64,000 nucleotides of DNA from Clostridia bacterium (GCA_017530275.1 JAFXMP010000233.1:19507-83506); one strand, 5' to 3'. Numbered from the stretch's first letter, positions 25,689 to 34,810 are shown. The notes: generated by a model not told the origin, from the sequence alone. Program-made: numbers and translations.

Positions 25689-27914
25689 GTGCGTTATGAA
25701 ATGGATTTGACAAGTTATCAGACCTCGAAGCTGTTTTCCTTAGGAGAGGGTTTTTCCTGCGCCAATCCATCCGGCGAGCGGCTTTCCATCAACAATTTCT
25801 ATTTTGAAAAGAACGGCAAACCCTTTTATCCGGTATCCGGCGAATTCCATTACAGCCGGATGGACGACCGCCGCTGGGAAGACGAGCTCATTAAAATGCG
25901 CATGGGCGGCGTGAATGTAGTGTCCACCTATCTTTTCTGGAACCACATCGAGGAAGAAGAAGGCGTCTTCGATTTTTCAGGCCGCCGGAACCTGCGCAGG
26001 TTCGTTTCGCTCTGCGAAAAGCATGGCTTGTATGTAATCCTGCGGGTTGGCCCCCTCGATCATGGCGAGGTGCGCAACGGCGGCCTGCCGGACTGGCTGT
26101 ACGGCAAGCCCTTTGAGGTGCGTACCACGAACCCAGAGTTCCTGCAATATGTGGAACGCCTGTATGCAAAAATCGGGGAGCAGGTGCGGGGGCTGTTCTT
26201 CCGGGACGGAGGGCCTATCATCGCGGTGCAGCTGGACAACGAATACATGCACTCCTCCGCTCCCTGGGAAATGACCACCGGCATTTCGGGCGAGTGGGTG
26301 TTCAGTGGGAACGAGGGGGAAACGTATATTCTGGCGCTGCGGGAATTAGCGCTCAAATGCGGCCTGACCCCCGCGTTCTTCACCGGCACGGCCTGGGGCG
26401 GCGCGGCCTATTCAGAAAAAGTGCTGCCCCTGTGGGGCGGGTATGCTTACCGGCCTTGGATCTTTTACTCCCACAAAGGCGAGCATCCCGCCACCGAGGA
26501 ATATATTTACCAGGATTATCACCGGGACGGCATTCAGTGCACCGATGATTTTGAACCCGCCTATCCGCCGTCAACGCGCCCCTACGCCTGCTGCGAAATG
26601 GGCGGCGGCATGATGTGCTGCTACTATTACCGGTTCATTTATCCATATAAGAGCGTGGACGCCCTGGCCAACGTCAAGCTGGGCTCCGGCTGCAACTTCC
26701 TGGGCTATTACATGTTTCAGGGAGGCACCAACCCCATCGGCAAAAACGGGACGTACCTGAACGAATCCCAGGTGCCCAAGCTCAGCTACGATTACCAGGC
26801 TGCCCTGGGCGAGTTCGGGCAGATTCGGGAAAGCTACAGCCGCTTAAAAGCCATTCATTTTTTCACCCGTTTCTTTGGGGACCGCGTCGCGCCCATGGAA
26901 ACCGTGCTGCCGGAAGGGGCAAGCCAAATCGACCCGAAAGACTTAAACACCCTGCGTTTCACTGTGCGCACCGACGGGGAAAGCGGGTTCCTGTTCATCA
27001 ACAACTTCCAGGACCACCGCACCATGCCTGAAAAGAAAAACGAACAAGTCATCATTGAAACAGCAGAAGAAACATACACGTTCGACATTTCCATCGCCTC
27101 CGAGGAAAATGCTATTCTGCCTTTCCATTTCGATCTGGACGGTATTCTGCTTCACCAGGCCAACGCTCAGCCGGTACTGCGGACAGAAATACAAGGCCGG
27201 GCGGTATATGTGTTCATGGTGCCCGATGGCATGGATGGAACGTTCTGTTTTGAGGAAGAAGCGAAAGCGACCGGCGGCATACCGCTTTTCACCGTTCAGA
27301 AGGGCGGCAAGGCAGTGGATATCCTGCTGCTTACCCGGGAAGAAACGAACCGGCTGTTCATCCTTCGGGACGGCAGCCTCATCCTGTCCGACGCCGCCCT
27401 GCTGGAAGACGAAAAAGGCGCGCTGCGGCTGGAAACCGTCAATGCCGAAAACACCTTGTACTGCTATCCGGCGGACAGATTGCAGGGCAAAGCTCAGCGT
27501 CTGAACGATCAAGGCCCCTTCGGCGTGTATCAGGCCAACGCCGAAGAAAAAGAAATCACAATCTCCTGCGAGCCTGCCGCCCCCTGCCGCTGGAAGCTGC
27601 ATATCCCCGAAAACGCCCTGGACGGCCTCAAAGACGCCCGGCTGCAAATTCACTATCGGGGCGACATCGGTATGCTGTTCCTCAACGACATTTTGATCAG
27701 CGACAACTTCTGCAACGGCGATACCTGGGAAGTGGGGCTTCTGGAACACTGGGACAAGCTTCCCGGCAGCTTGGTGCTCAAGATTTCCCCCATCCGGGAA
27801 GGGGCCAACGTGAATGTGGAATCCGCCATGGCCGCGCGGAACGAGGAAGTCAAAGCCCTGATCGCGGATTTGCAGCAAATCAAAGTCCAACCTGTGTACG
27901 AAATCAGCCTGTAA
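25689..27914 (+). CDS. Beta-galactosidase, glycoside hydrolase family 35
   Basis: About 741 residues, no signal peptide, so probably cytosolic. The N-terminal TIM barrel of GH35 is clear: PVSGEFHYSRMDDRRWED, NVVSTYLFWNHIEEEEGVFDF, then the acid/base Glu in VQLDNEY (codon at 26241) and the nucleophile Glu in CCEMGGGM (codon at 26595). The second half is beta-rich, as in other GH35 enzymes. It removes terminal beta-galactose from plant or host glycans. The start is uncertain: GTG at 25689 lies eight bases after AGAGG; GTG at 25680 overlaps the ribosome site, and ATG at 25701 is also possible. It forms a pair with the DUF5107-TPR gene 12 bases downstream. Transporters are not in the window. Confidence 0.9.
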   Translation: MRYEMDLTSYQTSKLFSLGEGFSCANPSGERLSINNFYFEKNGKPFYPVSGEFHYSRMDDRRWEDELIKMRMGGVNVVSTYLFWNHIEEEEGVFDFSGRRNLRRFVSLCEKHGLYVILRVGPLDHGEVRNGGLPDWLYGKPFEVRTTNPEFLQYVERLYAKIGEQVRGLFFRDGGPIIAVQLDNEYMHSSAPWEMTTGISGEWVFSGNEGETYILALRELALKCGLTPAFFTGTAWGGAAYSEKVLPLWGGYAYRPWIFYSHKGEHPATEEYIYQDYHRDGIQCTDDFEPAYPPSTRPYACCEMGGGMMCCYYYRFIYPYKSVDALANVKLGSGCNFLGYYMFQGGTNPIGKNGTYLNESQVPKLSYDYQAALGEFGQIRESYSRLKAIHFFTRFFGDRVAPMETVLPEGASQIDPKDLNTLRFTVRTDGESGFLFINNFQDHRTMPEKKNEQVIIETAEETYTFDISIASEENAILPFHFDLDGILLHQANAQPVLRTEIQGRAVYVFMVPDGMDGTFCFEEEAKATGGIPLFTVQKGGKAVDILLLTREETNRLFILRDGSLILSDAALLEDEKGALRLETVNAENTLYCYPADRLQGKAQRLNDQGPFGVYQANAEEKEITISCEPAAPCRWKLHIPENALDGLKDARLQIHYRGDIGMLFLNDILISDNFCNGDTWEVGLLEHWDKLPGSLVLKISPIREGANVNVESAMAARNEEVKALIADLQQIKVQPVYEISL

Positions 27915-27926
27915 GGAGAAATCGCT

Positions 27927-30900
27927 ATGAACAAGACAAGCGTTTATGAGCAAATGATTACCTTCCCTACCTACAGAGCGGGCAGTCTGGAAAAGAATCC
28001 GCTGTTCATTGAAAAACGCGCCTATCAGGGCTCCACAGGCAAGGTGTATCCCGTGCCGATCTGCGAAAAGATCAGCGATACCAAGGAAGACGTGCAGTAT
28101 AAGGCCGTCATTCTGGAAAACGATTATCTGTATGTCATGATCCTGCCGGAGCTGGGCGGGCGCATCCAGCGTGCGCTGGACAAAACCAACAATTATGATT
28201 TCGTATACTACAACCAGGTGATCAAGCCCGCCCTGGTGGGGCTGGCTGGGCCGTGGATCAGCGGCGGCATCGAATTCAACTGGCCCCAGCATCACCGCCC
28301 CTCCACCTTCATGCCGGTGGATTATATCATTTCCGAAAACCCGGACGGTTCTGCCTCTGTCATCCTCGGCGAAACGGACCGCATCAACGGCACCAAGAGC
28401 AACGCCAGCATCACCCTGTACCCGGACAAAGCTTACATCGAAATCAAAGGGCAGCTTTTCAACCCCACCGATTATCCCCAGACCTTCCTGTGGTGGGCCA
28501 ACCCCGCCGTTCACGTGAACGACGACACCTTTTCCGTGTTCCCGCCGGACGTGAACGCGGTGATGGACCACGGAAAACGCGCCGTTTCCACCTTTCCCAT
28601 CGCAACCGGGGAATATTACAAGGCTGATTATTCGGCGGGTGTGGACATTTCCCGGTACAAAAACATCAAGGTGCCCACCTCCTACATGGCGGCGCACTCT
28701 GATTTTGACTTTGTAGGCAACTTCGACGAGGGAAGGGATGCGGGCCTTTTGCACGTGGCTGACCACCATATCAGCCCCGGCAAGAAGCAGTGGACCTGGG
28801 GCAACGGCGATTTCGGCCGTATGTGGGATAAAAACCTCACCGACGAGGACGGCCCCTACATCGAACTGATGACCGGCGTGTTCTGTGATAATCAGCCGGA
28901 TTTTACTTGGCTAAAACCCCACGAGGAAAAGAACTTCGTCCAGTATTTCATGCCCTATAAAACCGTTGGCCGGGTGAGCAACGCCACAAAGGACGTGATT
29001 TTGGGCATAGATTGGATCGATGATGAGGGGCGGACGATCATTCCCGATCCCTTCGCCTACGGCAGGGAAGCCAAGGTCGCCGTTCAAAAGAAAGCCGCCG
29101 CCGCCCGGATCAAGGTGTACGCCACGGGTGAATATAAAAACGCTCAAATCGTCATTTGCTCCGGCGGAAAAGTGATTTACCAGAAAGCCGTTGATTTGTC
29201 CCCCCAAGCCGCATTTGTGGACACTGTAAAGGAACTGCGGGATTATGAAATAACGGTGTACAGCGAAGACGACGAGCTGCTTTGCGCGTACAGAGAATAC
29301 ATCAAGGAGAACCGGCCCATTCCCGACCCCGCCGAGGCCCTGAAAAAACCGGAAGAAATTCAATCTCTGGAGGAACTGTATTTGGCGGGGCAGCACTTGG
29401 AGCAGTACCGCCACGCCACCTTCCAGCCCGCCGATTATTATTTGGAGGGCCTGCGCAGGGACCCCACGGATATCCGCCTGAATAACGCCTACGGTCTGCT
29501 TTTGCTCCGCAACGCCCAAATCGAAGAAAGCATCCCGTATTTCAAAGCCGCCATCCGGAAGCAGACCTGGCGCAACTCCAACCCCTATGCCGGGGAAGCG
29601 TATTTCAATCTGGGTCTTGCCTTGGAGCTGCTGGGCAATTTGTCCGAAGCCTATGACGCTTTCTTTAAGGCCGCTTGGAGCGCGGAAACGGCGGGCCCGG
29701 CTTATCATCATCTGGCCTGTATCTGCGTCAGGCAGGGCAACTTGGACAAGGCCCTGCAATTCGCCGATGAAAGCCTGCTCCGGGGCTGGCATAACATGAA
29801 AACCCGTTCCCTGAAAGCCTCTATCCTGGCCCATCTGGACAAGGAAAGCGCCGGATATTGGCGTTTCCTGGAAGAAAGCCTGGCAATCGATCCACTGTAT
29901 TTGAGCCTGCTGTGCCGCCGCGAGGACAAGGGGGCCTTTGACAAAGCCACCGGGGGAAGAATCGAAGAATACCTGAACGTGGCCTATGAATATACCAGTT
30001 TTGGATTCTATGAGGACGCCATCGAAATTCTGAAAGCCTGCCCGGCGAAAAGTCCCATGAAGCATTACACCCAGGCTTACGCGGAAAGCCTGCTGGATTT
30101 CCCCGCGTCCGCCGCCCTAAATGCCGCGGAAGCCGGTGAAAAGGACCCTGCCGATTATTGCTTCCCCAACCGGGTCATGGAAAGCCTGATCCTGAAAAAC
30201 GCCGTTTCGGTACTGGAAAGCAGCGGGCAGAAAGCGCCCATGGCCCATTACTATCTGGGCGAACTGCTGTATGATAAAAAGCAGTATGCGCAGGCCATCT
30301 TTCACTGGCAGGAAGCTGTGAAAGCCAAGCCTGATCTGGCCCTGGCCCATCGAAACCTGTCCATCGCTTATTACAATCACGGGGAAAAGGCTTTGGCCCT
30401 GCCGGAAATCGCGGAAGCCGTGCGCCTGGAGCCGGGCAACAGCCGTTTCCTGCTGGAGCAGGAGCAGCTGCTCAAGCGATTGGAATATCCGGTCAAAGAA
30501 CGGCTTGCCATCCTGGAAGCCAATCAAAAGATTCTTCCCGACCGCTATGCCCTGATGCTTGCCTATGTTTCCCTGCTGAATCAAGATGGGCAGCACGAAA
30601 AGGCCCTGGACCTGATGACCCATTACACCTTCCACGTCTGGGAGGGCGGCGAAGGCAAGGTAGCGGACGAATACAAAACCGCCCTGTTTGCCCTGGCGGA
30701 AAGGGCCCTTTCCGAAAACAAACCGGAAGAAGGCATCGGCTATGCTGAGCGCACCCTTTCCTATCCCGACAATTTGGGCGAAGGCAAGCTGGAAAATGTG
30801 CCGGACAACCGGGCGTACTACGTGATGGGCTGCGCCTACCGAACCATGAACGATGAGCCAAAAGCAAAAGAATGCTTTGAAAAAGCCACCCTCGGCTCCC

Positions 30901-31187
30901 AGGTGCCCGAACCCGTGCGCTATTACAACGACCAGCCATCGGATTATATTTTCTATCAGGGTCTTGCCTACGCTGCCCTGGGCGACATGGAAAAGGCGAA
31001 AAAGTCCTTCCACCAGCTCATCATCTTCGGCGAGCGCCATATCTACGATAAAGTGGGTTATGACTTCTTCGCCGTTTCCATGCCTGAACTGGAGGTGTTC
31101 CAGGATGATATACAAAAGCGAAGCGACGATTACTGCCGCCGCATGATGAAATTGGGACGCAATGGACTCAAAGAAATCAAGGCATAA
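27927..31187 (+). CDS. DUF5107 and TPR repeat protein
   Basis: A 1086-residue protein without signal peptide. Residues 1-400 are a DUF5107 domain, which resembles the aldose-1-epimerase fold (MILPELGGRIQRALDKTNN; GGIEFNWPQHHRP; WWANPAVHVNDDTFSVFPP). From about 470 to 1060 come roughly a dozen tetratricopeptide-like helix pairs (DIRLNNAYGLLLLRNAQIEE; AYFNLGLALELLGNLSEAYD; HYYLGELLYDKKQYAQAIF). In Bacteroidetes and Clostridia such proteins travel with glycosidases, as here with GH35, AGGAG and 12 bases apart. The conserved His/Trp/Asn positions suggest sugar binding or epimerisation, but no activity can be stated. The TPR part may hold partners in a complex. Confidence 0.85.
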   Translation: MNKTSVYEQMITFPTYRAGSLEKNPLFIEKRAYQGSTGKVYPVPICEKISDTKEDVQYKAVILENDYLYVMILPELGGRIQRALDKTNNYDFVYYNQVIKPALVGLAGPWISGGIEFNWPQHHRPSTFMPVDYIISENPDGSASVILGETDRINGTKSNASITLYPDKAYIEIKGQLFNPTDYPQTFLWWANPAVHVNDDTFSVFPPDVNAVMDHGKRAVSTFPIATGEYYKADYSAGVDISRYKNIKVPTSYMAAHSDFDFVGNFDEGRDAGLLHVADHHISPGKKQWTWGNGDFGRMWDKNLTDEDGPYIELMTGVFCDNQPDFTWLKPHEEKNFVQYFMPYKTVGRVSNATKDVILGIDWIDDEGRTIIPDPFAYGREAKVAVQKKAAAARIKVYATGEYKNAQIVICSGGKVIYQKAVDLSPQAAFVDTVKELRDYEITVYSEDDELLCAYREYIKENRPIPDPAEALKKPEEIQSLEELYLAGQHLEQYRHATFQPADYYLEGLRRDPTDIRLNNAYGLLLLRNAQIEESIPYFKAAIRKQTWRNSNPYAGEAYFNLGLALELLGNLSEAYDAFFKAAWSAETAGPAYHHLACICVRQGNLDKALQFADESLLRGWHNMKTRSLKASILAHLDKESAGYWRFLEESLAIDPLYLSLLCRREDKGAFDKATGGRIEEYLNVAYEYTSFGFYEDAIEILKACPAKSPMKHYTQAYAESLLDFPASAALNAAEAGEKDPADYCFPNRVMESLILKNAVSVLESSGQKAPMAHYYLGELLYDKKQYAQAIFHWQEAVKAKPDLALAHRNLSIAYYNHGEKALALPEIAEAVRLEPGNSRFLLEQEQLLKRLEYPVKERLAILEANQKILPDRYALMLAYVSLLNQDGQHEKALDLMTHYTFHVWEGGEGKVADEYKTALFALAERALSENKPEEGIGYAERTLSYPDNLGEGKLENVPDNRAYYVMGCAYRTMNDEPKAKECFEKATLGSQVPEPVRYYNDQPSDYIFYQGLAYAALGDMEKAKKSFHQLIIFGERHIYDKVGYDFFAVSMPELEVFQDDIQKRSDDYCRRMMKLGRNGLKEIKA

Positions 31188-31281
31188 GACAAAAAGAACG
31201 ATCGAGGGAATATAAACTGTTTCGGAGACTTTTTGTCGGTTTCTTTAGTGGCTTGTGTATCCTTGAAAGGACATCGCATAG

Positions 31282-31440
31282 GGGCTTAAAGTGATGGCCG
31301 CAGCGCCTGACGGCATCGTGGAAGCCCTTTATAAGCCGGATCAGCGTTTCCTGCGGGCTGTCCTATGGCACCCGGAGTTTGCATACAGGACAGACGAAAT
31401 CAGCAGAAAGATTTTCAGCGCGTTTGTCCAGGCGATGAAA
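31282..31440 (+). pseudogene. C-terminal remnant of a C26-type glutamine amidotransferase
   Basis: Reading from 31282 gives GLKVMAAAPDGIVEAL then LRAVLWHPEFAYRTDEISRK and IFSAFVQAM. This is the end of a gamma-glutamyl-GABA hydrolase (PuuD-like, peptidase C26) protein, including the catalytic HPE motif. The Cys-bearing part is missing: a stop (TAG) sits directly upstream of the match. About 50 of the usual 240 residues remain, so the gene is a fragment left by a deletion. Confidence 0.65.
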
Positions 31441-31510
31441 AGAGCCCTGTGGTATCGTGCCCGGTCACCGGGATCGGTCTCGCTCAAACAGCTTTTAGGA
31501 GGTCAGGACA

Positions 31511-31798
31511 ATGGAACGGACATATCAAAATCTGTTTTCCCGCGTTGGAGTAAGCGACGCGGAGGTGCGGGAACGGGTGAAACGCTGCTTTGATACGCTC
31601 TTTTTGATCCCGAGGAAAAAAACTATCAGGATGTGGACGCTGACAGCGGCTGCATGGCGGATACCGGCAATATCGACGCCCGCACCGAGGGCATGAGCTA
31701 CGGCATGATGATGTGCGTACAAATGGATCGGAAGGATTTATTTGATAAGCTGTGGCGGTTTGCCATGCGGTGCATGCATCACATGGACGGGATATGAC
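31511..31798 (+). pseudogene. N-terminal remnant of a GH8 reducing-end xylanase-like gene, frameshifted
   Basis: AGGAGG lies upstream of the ATG at 31511. The frame gives MERTYQNLFSRVGVSDAEV then RVKRCFDTLF, and breaks at a run of T (near 31602). In the next frame it continues DPEEKNYQDVDADSG and TGNIDARTEGMSYGMMMCVQ then MDRKDLFDKLWRFAM, which is the N terminus of GH8 exo-oligoxylanase (Rex) proteins, including the catalytic Glu of RTEGMSYGMM. It stops at the TGA at 31796. Roughly the last three quarters are missing. One single-base deletion plus a large 3' deletion explains it. Confidence 0.75.
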
Positions 31799-31925
31799 AT
31801 ACATGCTCAATGTCGATTTTCCCTTCCTTTTCAGGCAGCCGCATCAGCCCGGAGTCTAACTTCGGCATGGTATCCAATTTCTTGATCTCTTCCGTCATAT
31901 ATCTGCTTTTATTTTTTGCAAACAC

Positions 31926-31956
31926 TTGACTTAGAGTAAACTATAAGATTTATGAT
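31926..31956 (+). promoter_or_regulatory. MerR-type promoter with 19-base spacer
   Basis: TTGACT (31926-31931) and TATGAT (31951-31956) are 19 bases apart, and the spacer holds the dyad CTTAGAGTAAACTATAAG. This overlong spacer with internal symmetry is the mark of promoters activated by MerR-family proteins; a MerR gene lies 200 bases downstream. Confidence 0.75.
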
Positions 31957-32019
31957 ACGCAGGAACGAACGTTCCACGACTGCATACTGCTTTGCGAGAA
32001 ACGAGAGGGAATGAAAACG

Positions 32020-32091
32020 ATGAATAAAAACAGTTTGCGGAATGCCGTGTCCCTCCTTTCTACACGCTTCATGTTGGGGATTGACGTTTGA
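32020..32091 (+). CDS. 23-codon frame behind the MerR-type promoter, possible remnant
   Basis: The frame MNKNSLRNAVSLLSTRFMLG ends IDV and a TGA. It has a GAGAGGGA ribosome site and sits behind the MerR-type promoter, where the regulated gene would be expected. It is probably the first codons of a lost target gene, although a short peptide cannot be excluded. I do not recognise the family. Confidence 0.35.
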   Translation: MNKNSLRNAVSLLSTRFMLGIDV

Positions 32092-32110
32092 TTTGATTCC
32101 GGCTGCCATG

Positions 32111-32141
32111 ATCTTAATCCATAAAGTTTATTCTAAGTCAA
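32111..32141 (-). promoter_or_regulatory. Second MerR-type promoter, facing left
   Basis: On the minus strand TTGACT (32141-32136) and TAAGAT (32116-32111) are again 19 bases apart, with CTTAGAATAAACTTTATG as the dyad. It lies just upstream of merR but points away from it, so it would drive a leftward gene or let MerR repress its own gene. Confidence 0.6.
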
Positions 32142-32162
32142 TAGTTATGGGAGGGAAGATTT

Positions 32163-32549
32163 GTGTATTCCATTCAGGATGTGAGCCAAAGAACAGGGCT
32201 GTCCGCCCACACGCTTCGGTACTATGAAAAAGAAGGACTGCTTCCTCCCGTCCAGCGGAGTCCAGGCGGGTTTCGCCAGTATACGGATCAGGATTTGGAG
32301 GCGCTGGGCCTGATCTGCTGCTTGAAAAACACCGGCATGTCCCTGCAGGAGATCACCCGCTTTGTGGCGTTGACCCACGAAGGGGAACAGACGCTGAAGG
32401 AACGGGTGGAGCTGCTGCGGGAGCACCGGGAAAATGTGATCGCCCGGATGGCGGAAATGCAGAAATATCTGGACAAGGTCACCTGGAAGCTGAACTTTTT
32501 TGCTGAAAAGCTTCGGGCTTATGAACAAAAAAGTCAGCTTAATGACTGA
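32163..32549 (+). CDS. MerR family transcriptional regulator
   Basis: A 128-residue regulator: an N-terminal winged helix-turn-helix (YSIQDVSQRTGLSAHTLRYY, then EKEGLLPPVQRSPGGFRQY) followed by a dimerising coiled coil (about 80-120). The start is the GTG at 32163, after GGGAGG. It lacks the cysteines typical of metal-sensing MerR proteins and resembles the NolA/AdhR-type that answer to aldehydes or redox stress (inference). Two MerR-type promoters at 31926-31956 and 32111-32141 are its likely binding sites. The genes it once controlled appear to be deleted. Confidence 0.88.
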   Translation: MYSIQDVSQRTGLSAHTLRYYEKEGLLPPVQRSPGGFRQYTDQDLEALGLICCLKNTGMSLQEITRFVALTHEGEQTLKERVELLREHRENVIARMAEMQKYLDKVTWKLNFFAEKLRAYEQKSQLND

Positions 32550-32574
32550 TAAAACAAGCGGAGATAAGGAACAT

Positions 32575-33216
32575 ATGAGCAAGAGAATGAAATCCGGGCT
32601 TTGTGCGGCTGTACAAATCCTTATCATCGTTTTTACAGCTTTGTCAGTTGGTACGATGTTTTTTGTCTCGGGAAGCGGCAACATGCGCGTGAACAGAAGC
32701 GTGATCTTCCGTTATTTTACGGTGGATTCCAATATCCTGTGCGCGGTAAGCTGTGTCTTTTCGCTCATCCAAACGCTGCGCGGCCATCAGGCGGGAAGCA
32801 AAACGCTTATGCTGTTTCGCTACGCGGGCACCGCGGCGGTCACAGTGACCATGATGACGGTATTGCTGTTCCTGGGCCCCTTATATGGGTATGCTTCCAT
32901 GTTTTCCCGCTGGAATCTGTGGCTTCATCTGTTGGGGCCGATTCTTGCGATCGTTTCGTTCGTCTGGCTGGAAAGGGATGAAACAGTTCCCGAAAAGAAG
33001 CATTTGATTCTTTCGATGCTCCCTGTGATCGTATACGGCGTCGTTTATCTTGTGATGGTTGTTATGATCGGAAAGGACAGGGGCGGCTGGCCGGATTTCT
33101 ATGGATTTAACAGCAGCGGCAGGTGGTATCTGTCTTACGCGGTCATGCTGGCAGGGACGGCGCTGATCGGTATCGTTCTTAGGAAGCTGAGAACGCTTCA
33201 CAAAAGCGAGGATTGA
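32575..33216 (+). CDS. Pr6Pr-like integral membrane protein
   Basis: A 213-residue protein with about six membrane spans (IILIIVFTALS..., ILCAVSCVFSLI, VTMMTVLLFLGPLYG, WLHLLGPILAIVSFVWL, VIVYGVVYLVMVVMIG, AVMLAGTALIGIVL). The pattern RYFTVDSNIL near the first loop and WLHLLGP are those of the Pr6Pr (FAR-17a/AIG1-like) family, of unknown role in bacteria. The start at 32575 has AAGGA five bases upstream; an in-frame ATG at 32500 would overlap merR. It follows merR by 25 bases and may be cotranscribed. Confidence 0.75.
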   Translation: MSKRMKSGLCAAVQILIIVFTALSVGTMFFVSGSGNMRVNRSVIFRYFTVDSNILCAVSCVFSLIQTLRGHQAGSKTLMLFRYAGTAAVTVTMMTVLLFLGPLYGYASMFSRWNLWLHLLGPILAIVSFVWLERDETVPEKKHLILSMLPVIVYGVVYLVMVVMIGKDRGGWPDFYGFNSSGRWYLSYAVMLAGTALIGIVLRKLRTLHKSED

Positions 33217-33256
33217 AAAGCGTGCGGGCGGTTTTGAACAAGAAGGAGAGAAAAAC

Positions 33257-34075
33257 ATGAATGGTTTTTTGCAAAGCGTAATCAGCACGCCCGCTCTTTA
33301 TGGCACGGCGGTTTTATGGTGGCTTGGCCAGATGGGGCTGCTGATCAAAATGGGTGATACGGTGCTGTGCGTGGACCTTTACGCCTCCGAAAGCCCGAAA
33401 AGGCTGGTTCCGCCGCCTTTCCCCACGGAGGAAGCGGCAGGAATCACTGCTTTTCTGGGCACGCATGATCATTCGGATCATATGGATCACGCTTCCTGGC
33501 GGGTATGGGCCAAACAATGCCCGGACGCCTTATTTGTTTTCCCTTCGGCGCATCGCAGCAGCGTACTGGCCGACGGCGTAATGGAGGAAAACTGCCGGGG
33601 ACTCAACGACGGTGAAAACTGCCGGATCGGGGGGATCACGGTGCGCGCCATCGCTGCCACCCATGAATTCCTCGCGCCTGACCCCAAAACCGGCTTGTAC
33701 CCCTGCCTGCAATACGTCATTGAAGGCAACGGCCTGCGCGTCTATCATGCCGGAGATACTCTGCGCTATGAAGGGATGCTGCCCAAACTGCGGGCTTTCG
33801 GCTCCATCGACGCGGCGCTTTTGCCCATTAACGGACGGGATGGCGTGAGATACCGGCGCAACTGCATCGGCAACATGACGTTTCAGGAAGCCGCCGATCT
33901 CGCGGGTGAGCTTCGTCCCGGCCTGGTCATGCCCGGCCATTGGGATATGTTCGCGGATAATCCCGGCGATCCGGAAGCCTTTGCCGATTATCTGGACGCG
34001 AAGTATCCCGGTCAGGTTCTATGCGTACTTCCAAAGCGTCTTGCGCCGATCTGTCTGACATCCCGTAAGCTGTGA
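33257..34075 (+). CDS. MBL-fold metallo-hydrolase, UlaG-like
   Basis: A 272-residue cytosolic metallo-beta-lactamase-fold protein. The metal motif HxHxDH appears as THDHSDHMDH, with further ligands in the AATHE stretch, in YHAGDTLRY and in MPGHWDM. The opening AVLWWLGQMGLLIKMGDTVL and the layout are those of UlaG-like hydrolases (L-ascorbate-6-phosphate lactonase relatives). The rest of an ascorbate pathway is not nearby, so the substrate is open. AAGGAGAG precedes the start. A large hairpin lies 40 bases after the stop. Confidence 0.88.
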   Translation: MNGFLQSVISTPALYGTAVLWWLGQMGLLIKMGDTVLCVDLYASESPKRLVPPPFPTEEAAGITAFLGTHDHSDHMDHASWRVWAKQCPDALFVFPSAHRSSVLADGVMEENCRGLNDGENCRIGGITVRAIAATHEFLAPDPKTGLYPCLQYVIEGNGLRVYHAGDTLRYEGMLPKLRAFGSIDAALLPINGRDGVRYRRNCIGNMTFQEAADLAGELRPGLVMPGHWDMFADNPGDPEAFADYLDAKYPGQVLCVLPKRLAPICLTSRKL

Positions 34076-34111
34076 CACACAAAAAAGGAAATAGCATAGT
34101 CAGTTATTTCA

Positions 34112-34153
34112 GGGGGAACAGCTCTTTGATGCTCAAAGCGCTGTTCCCCCACT
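34112..34153 (+). terminator. Hairpin after the MBL-fold gene (dispersed G-rich hairpin type)
   Basis: The inverted repeat GGGGGAACAG..CTTTGA / TCAAAG..CTGTTCCCCC (34114-34151) follows the gene. No T run follows directly, so terminator strength is doubtful. It has the same build as the hairpins at 1638-1672 and 44056-44097. Confidence 0.5.
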
Positions 34154-34180
34154 GATATGATGTGAATAGATACACCAGGA

Positions 34181-34810
34181 TCAATACCCGATTTCCGAAA
34201 GGATGGCGTCCATAATGCCCGCGCAGCGGAGGAAGAAATCTTTCGTGACACAAGGTGTTTCCCCGTTGCGAACGCAGCGGCCTCCCGGATGAATCGCAGC
34301 GCCTGGGCAAAATCCAGCATATTCTTTTCCAGCAGTTTTTTTGTGCCGTCTACCTGATACGTCAGGATGAATACGTGATAGCCTCAGCGGCTGAACTGCT
34401 CCGCAACGGGCCAGCGTTTTATCCCACAGCGGGCTGTAAATGTACCATCGCTCCAAGCTGCCGCCTGTTGGATCGTCAAAATGATCATGAACCGGTTCCG
34501 TTTCAGCGTATTGGAGGGACGCCGGGAGCCGGACTGCCCATATATCCTCCTTATTCATGGAATAGACCAACCAGGTATAACCGTCCGGACTGTCGTTATT
34601 CCCCGGCATGATCCCTCGAATGTAATTGGGACCGAAATCCTTCATATAGCCGCCATACCGCATCGGCGGAACTTCGCCGCACACGCAGGCCAAATGATCG
34701 TAAGTATATCCATCTTCTGAAACGATAGCGCCAAGAGGCCAACGGTGCTGCCCGTCTGGAGAAGGATTGTAGACCATGGCATACCGCCCATCTCCGGTTT
34801 GGATCAAGAG
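34181..34810 (-). pseudogene. Broken sialidase-like (BNR) glycosidase gene
   Basis: On the minus strand, 34807 down to about 34420 reads TGDGRYAMVYNPSPDGQHRW, PPMRYGGYMKDFGPNYIRG, TWLVYSMNKEDIWAVRLP and WYIYSPLWDKTLAR. This is the C-terminal half of an exo-alpha-sialidase-like beta-propeller family. The N-terminal half is missing, and after 34420 the reading frame shifts at least once; the last piece (CVTKDFFLRCAGIMDAIL) looks like the end of yet another protein. I see no intact product. The break lies beside an unrelated 3' tail on the plus strand. Confidence 0.65.

Larger units (their letters stand above)
31188..32162. other. Gene graveyard between DUF5107 and MerR genes
   Basis: This 975-base stretch has no intact gene. 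It holds a C-terminal piece of a class I amidotransferase (31282-31440), a frameshifted N-terminal piece of a GH8 enzyme (31511-31798), and a MerR-type promoter with a 23-codon frame (31926-32091). Items are described separately. Confidence 0.75.

Noticed and set aside
26943..28769. Long minus-strand open frame across the GH35 and DUF5107 genes
   Set aside because: It spans two convincing genes on the other strand and shows no domain.
31909..32109. Minus-strand 66-codon frame in the graveyard region
   Set aside because: No ribosome site, no family pattern, and it runs across the rightward MerR-type promoter and the short frame.
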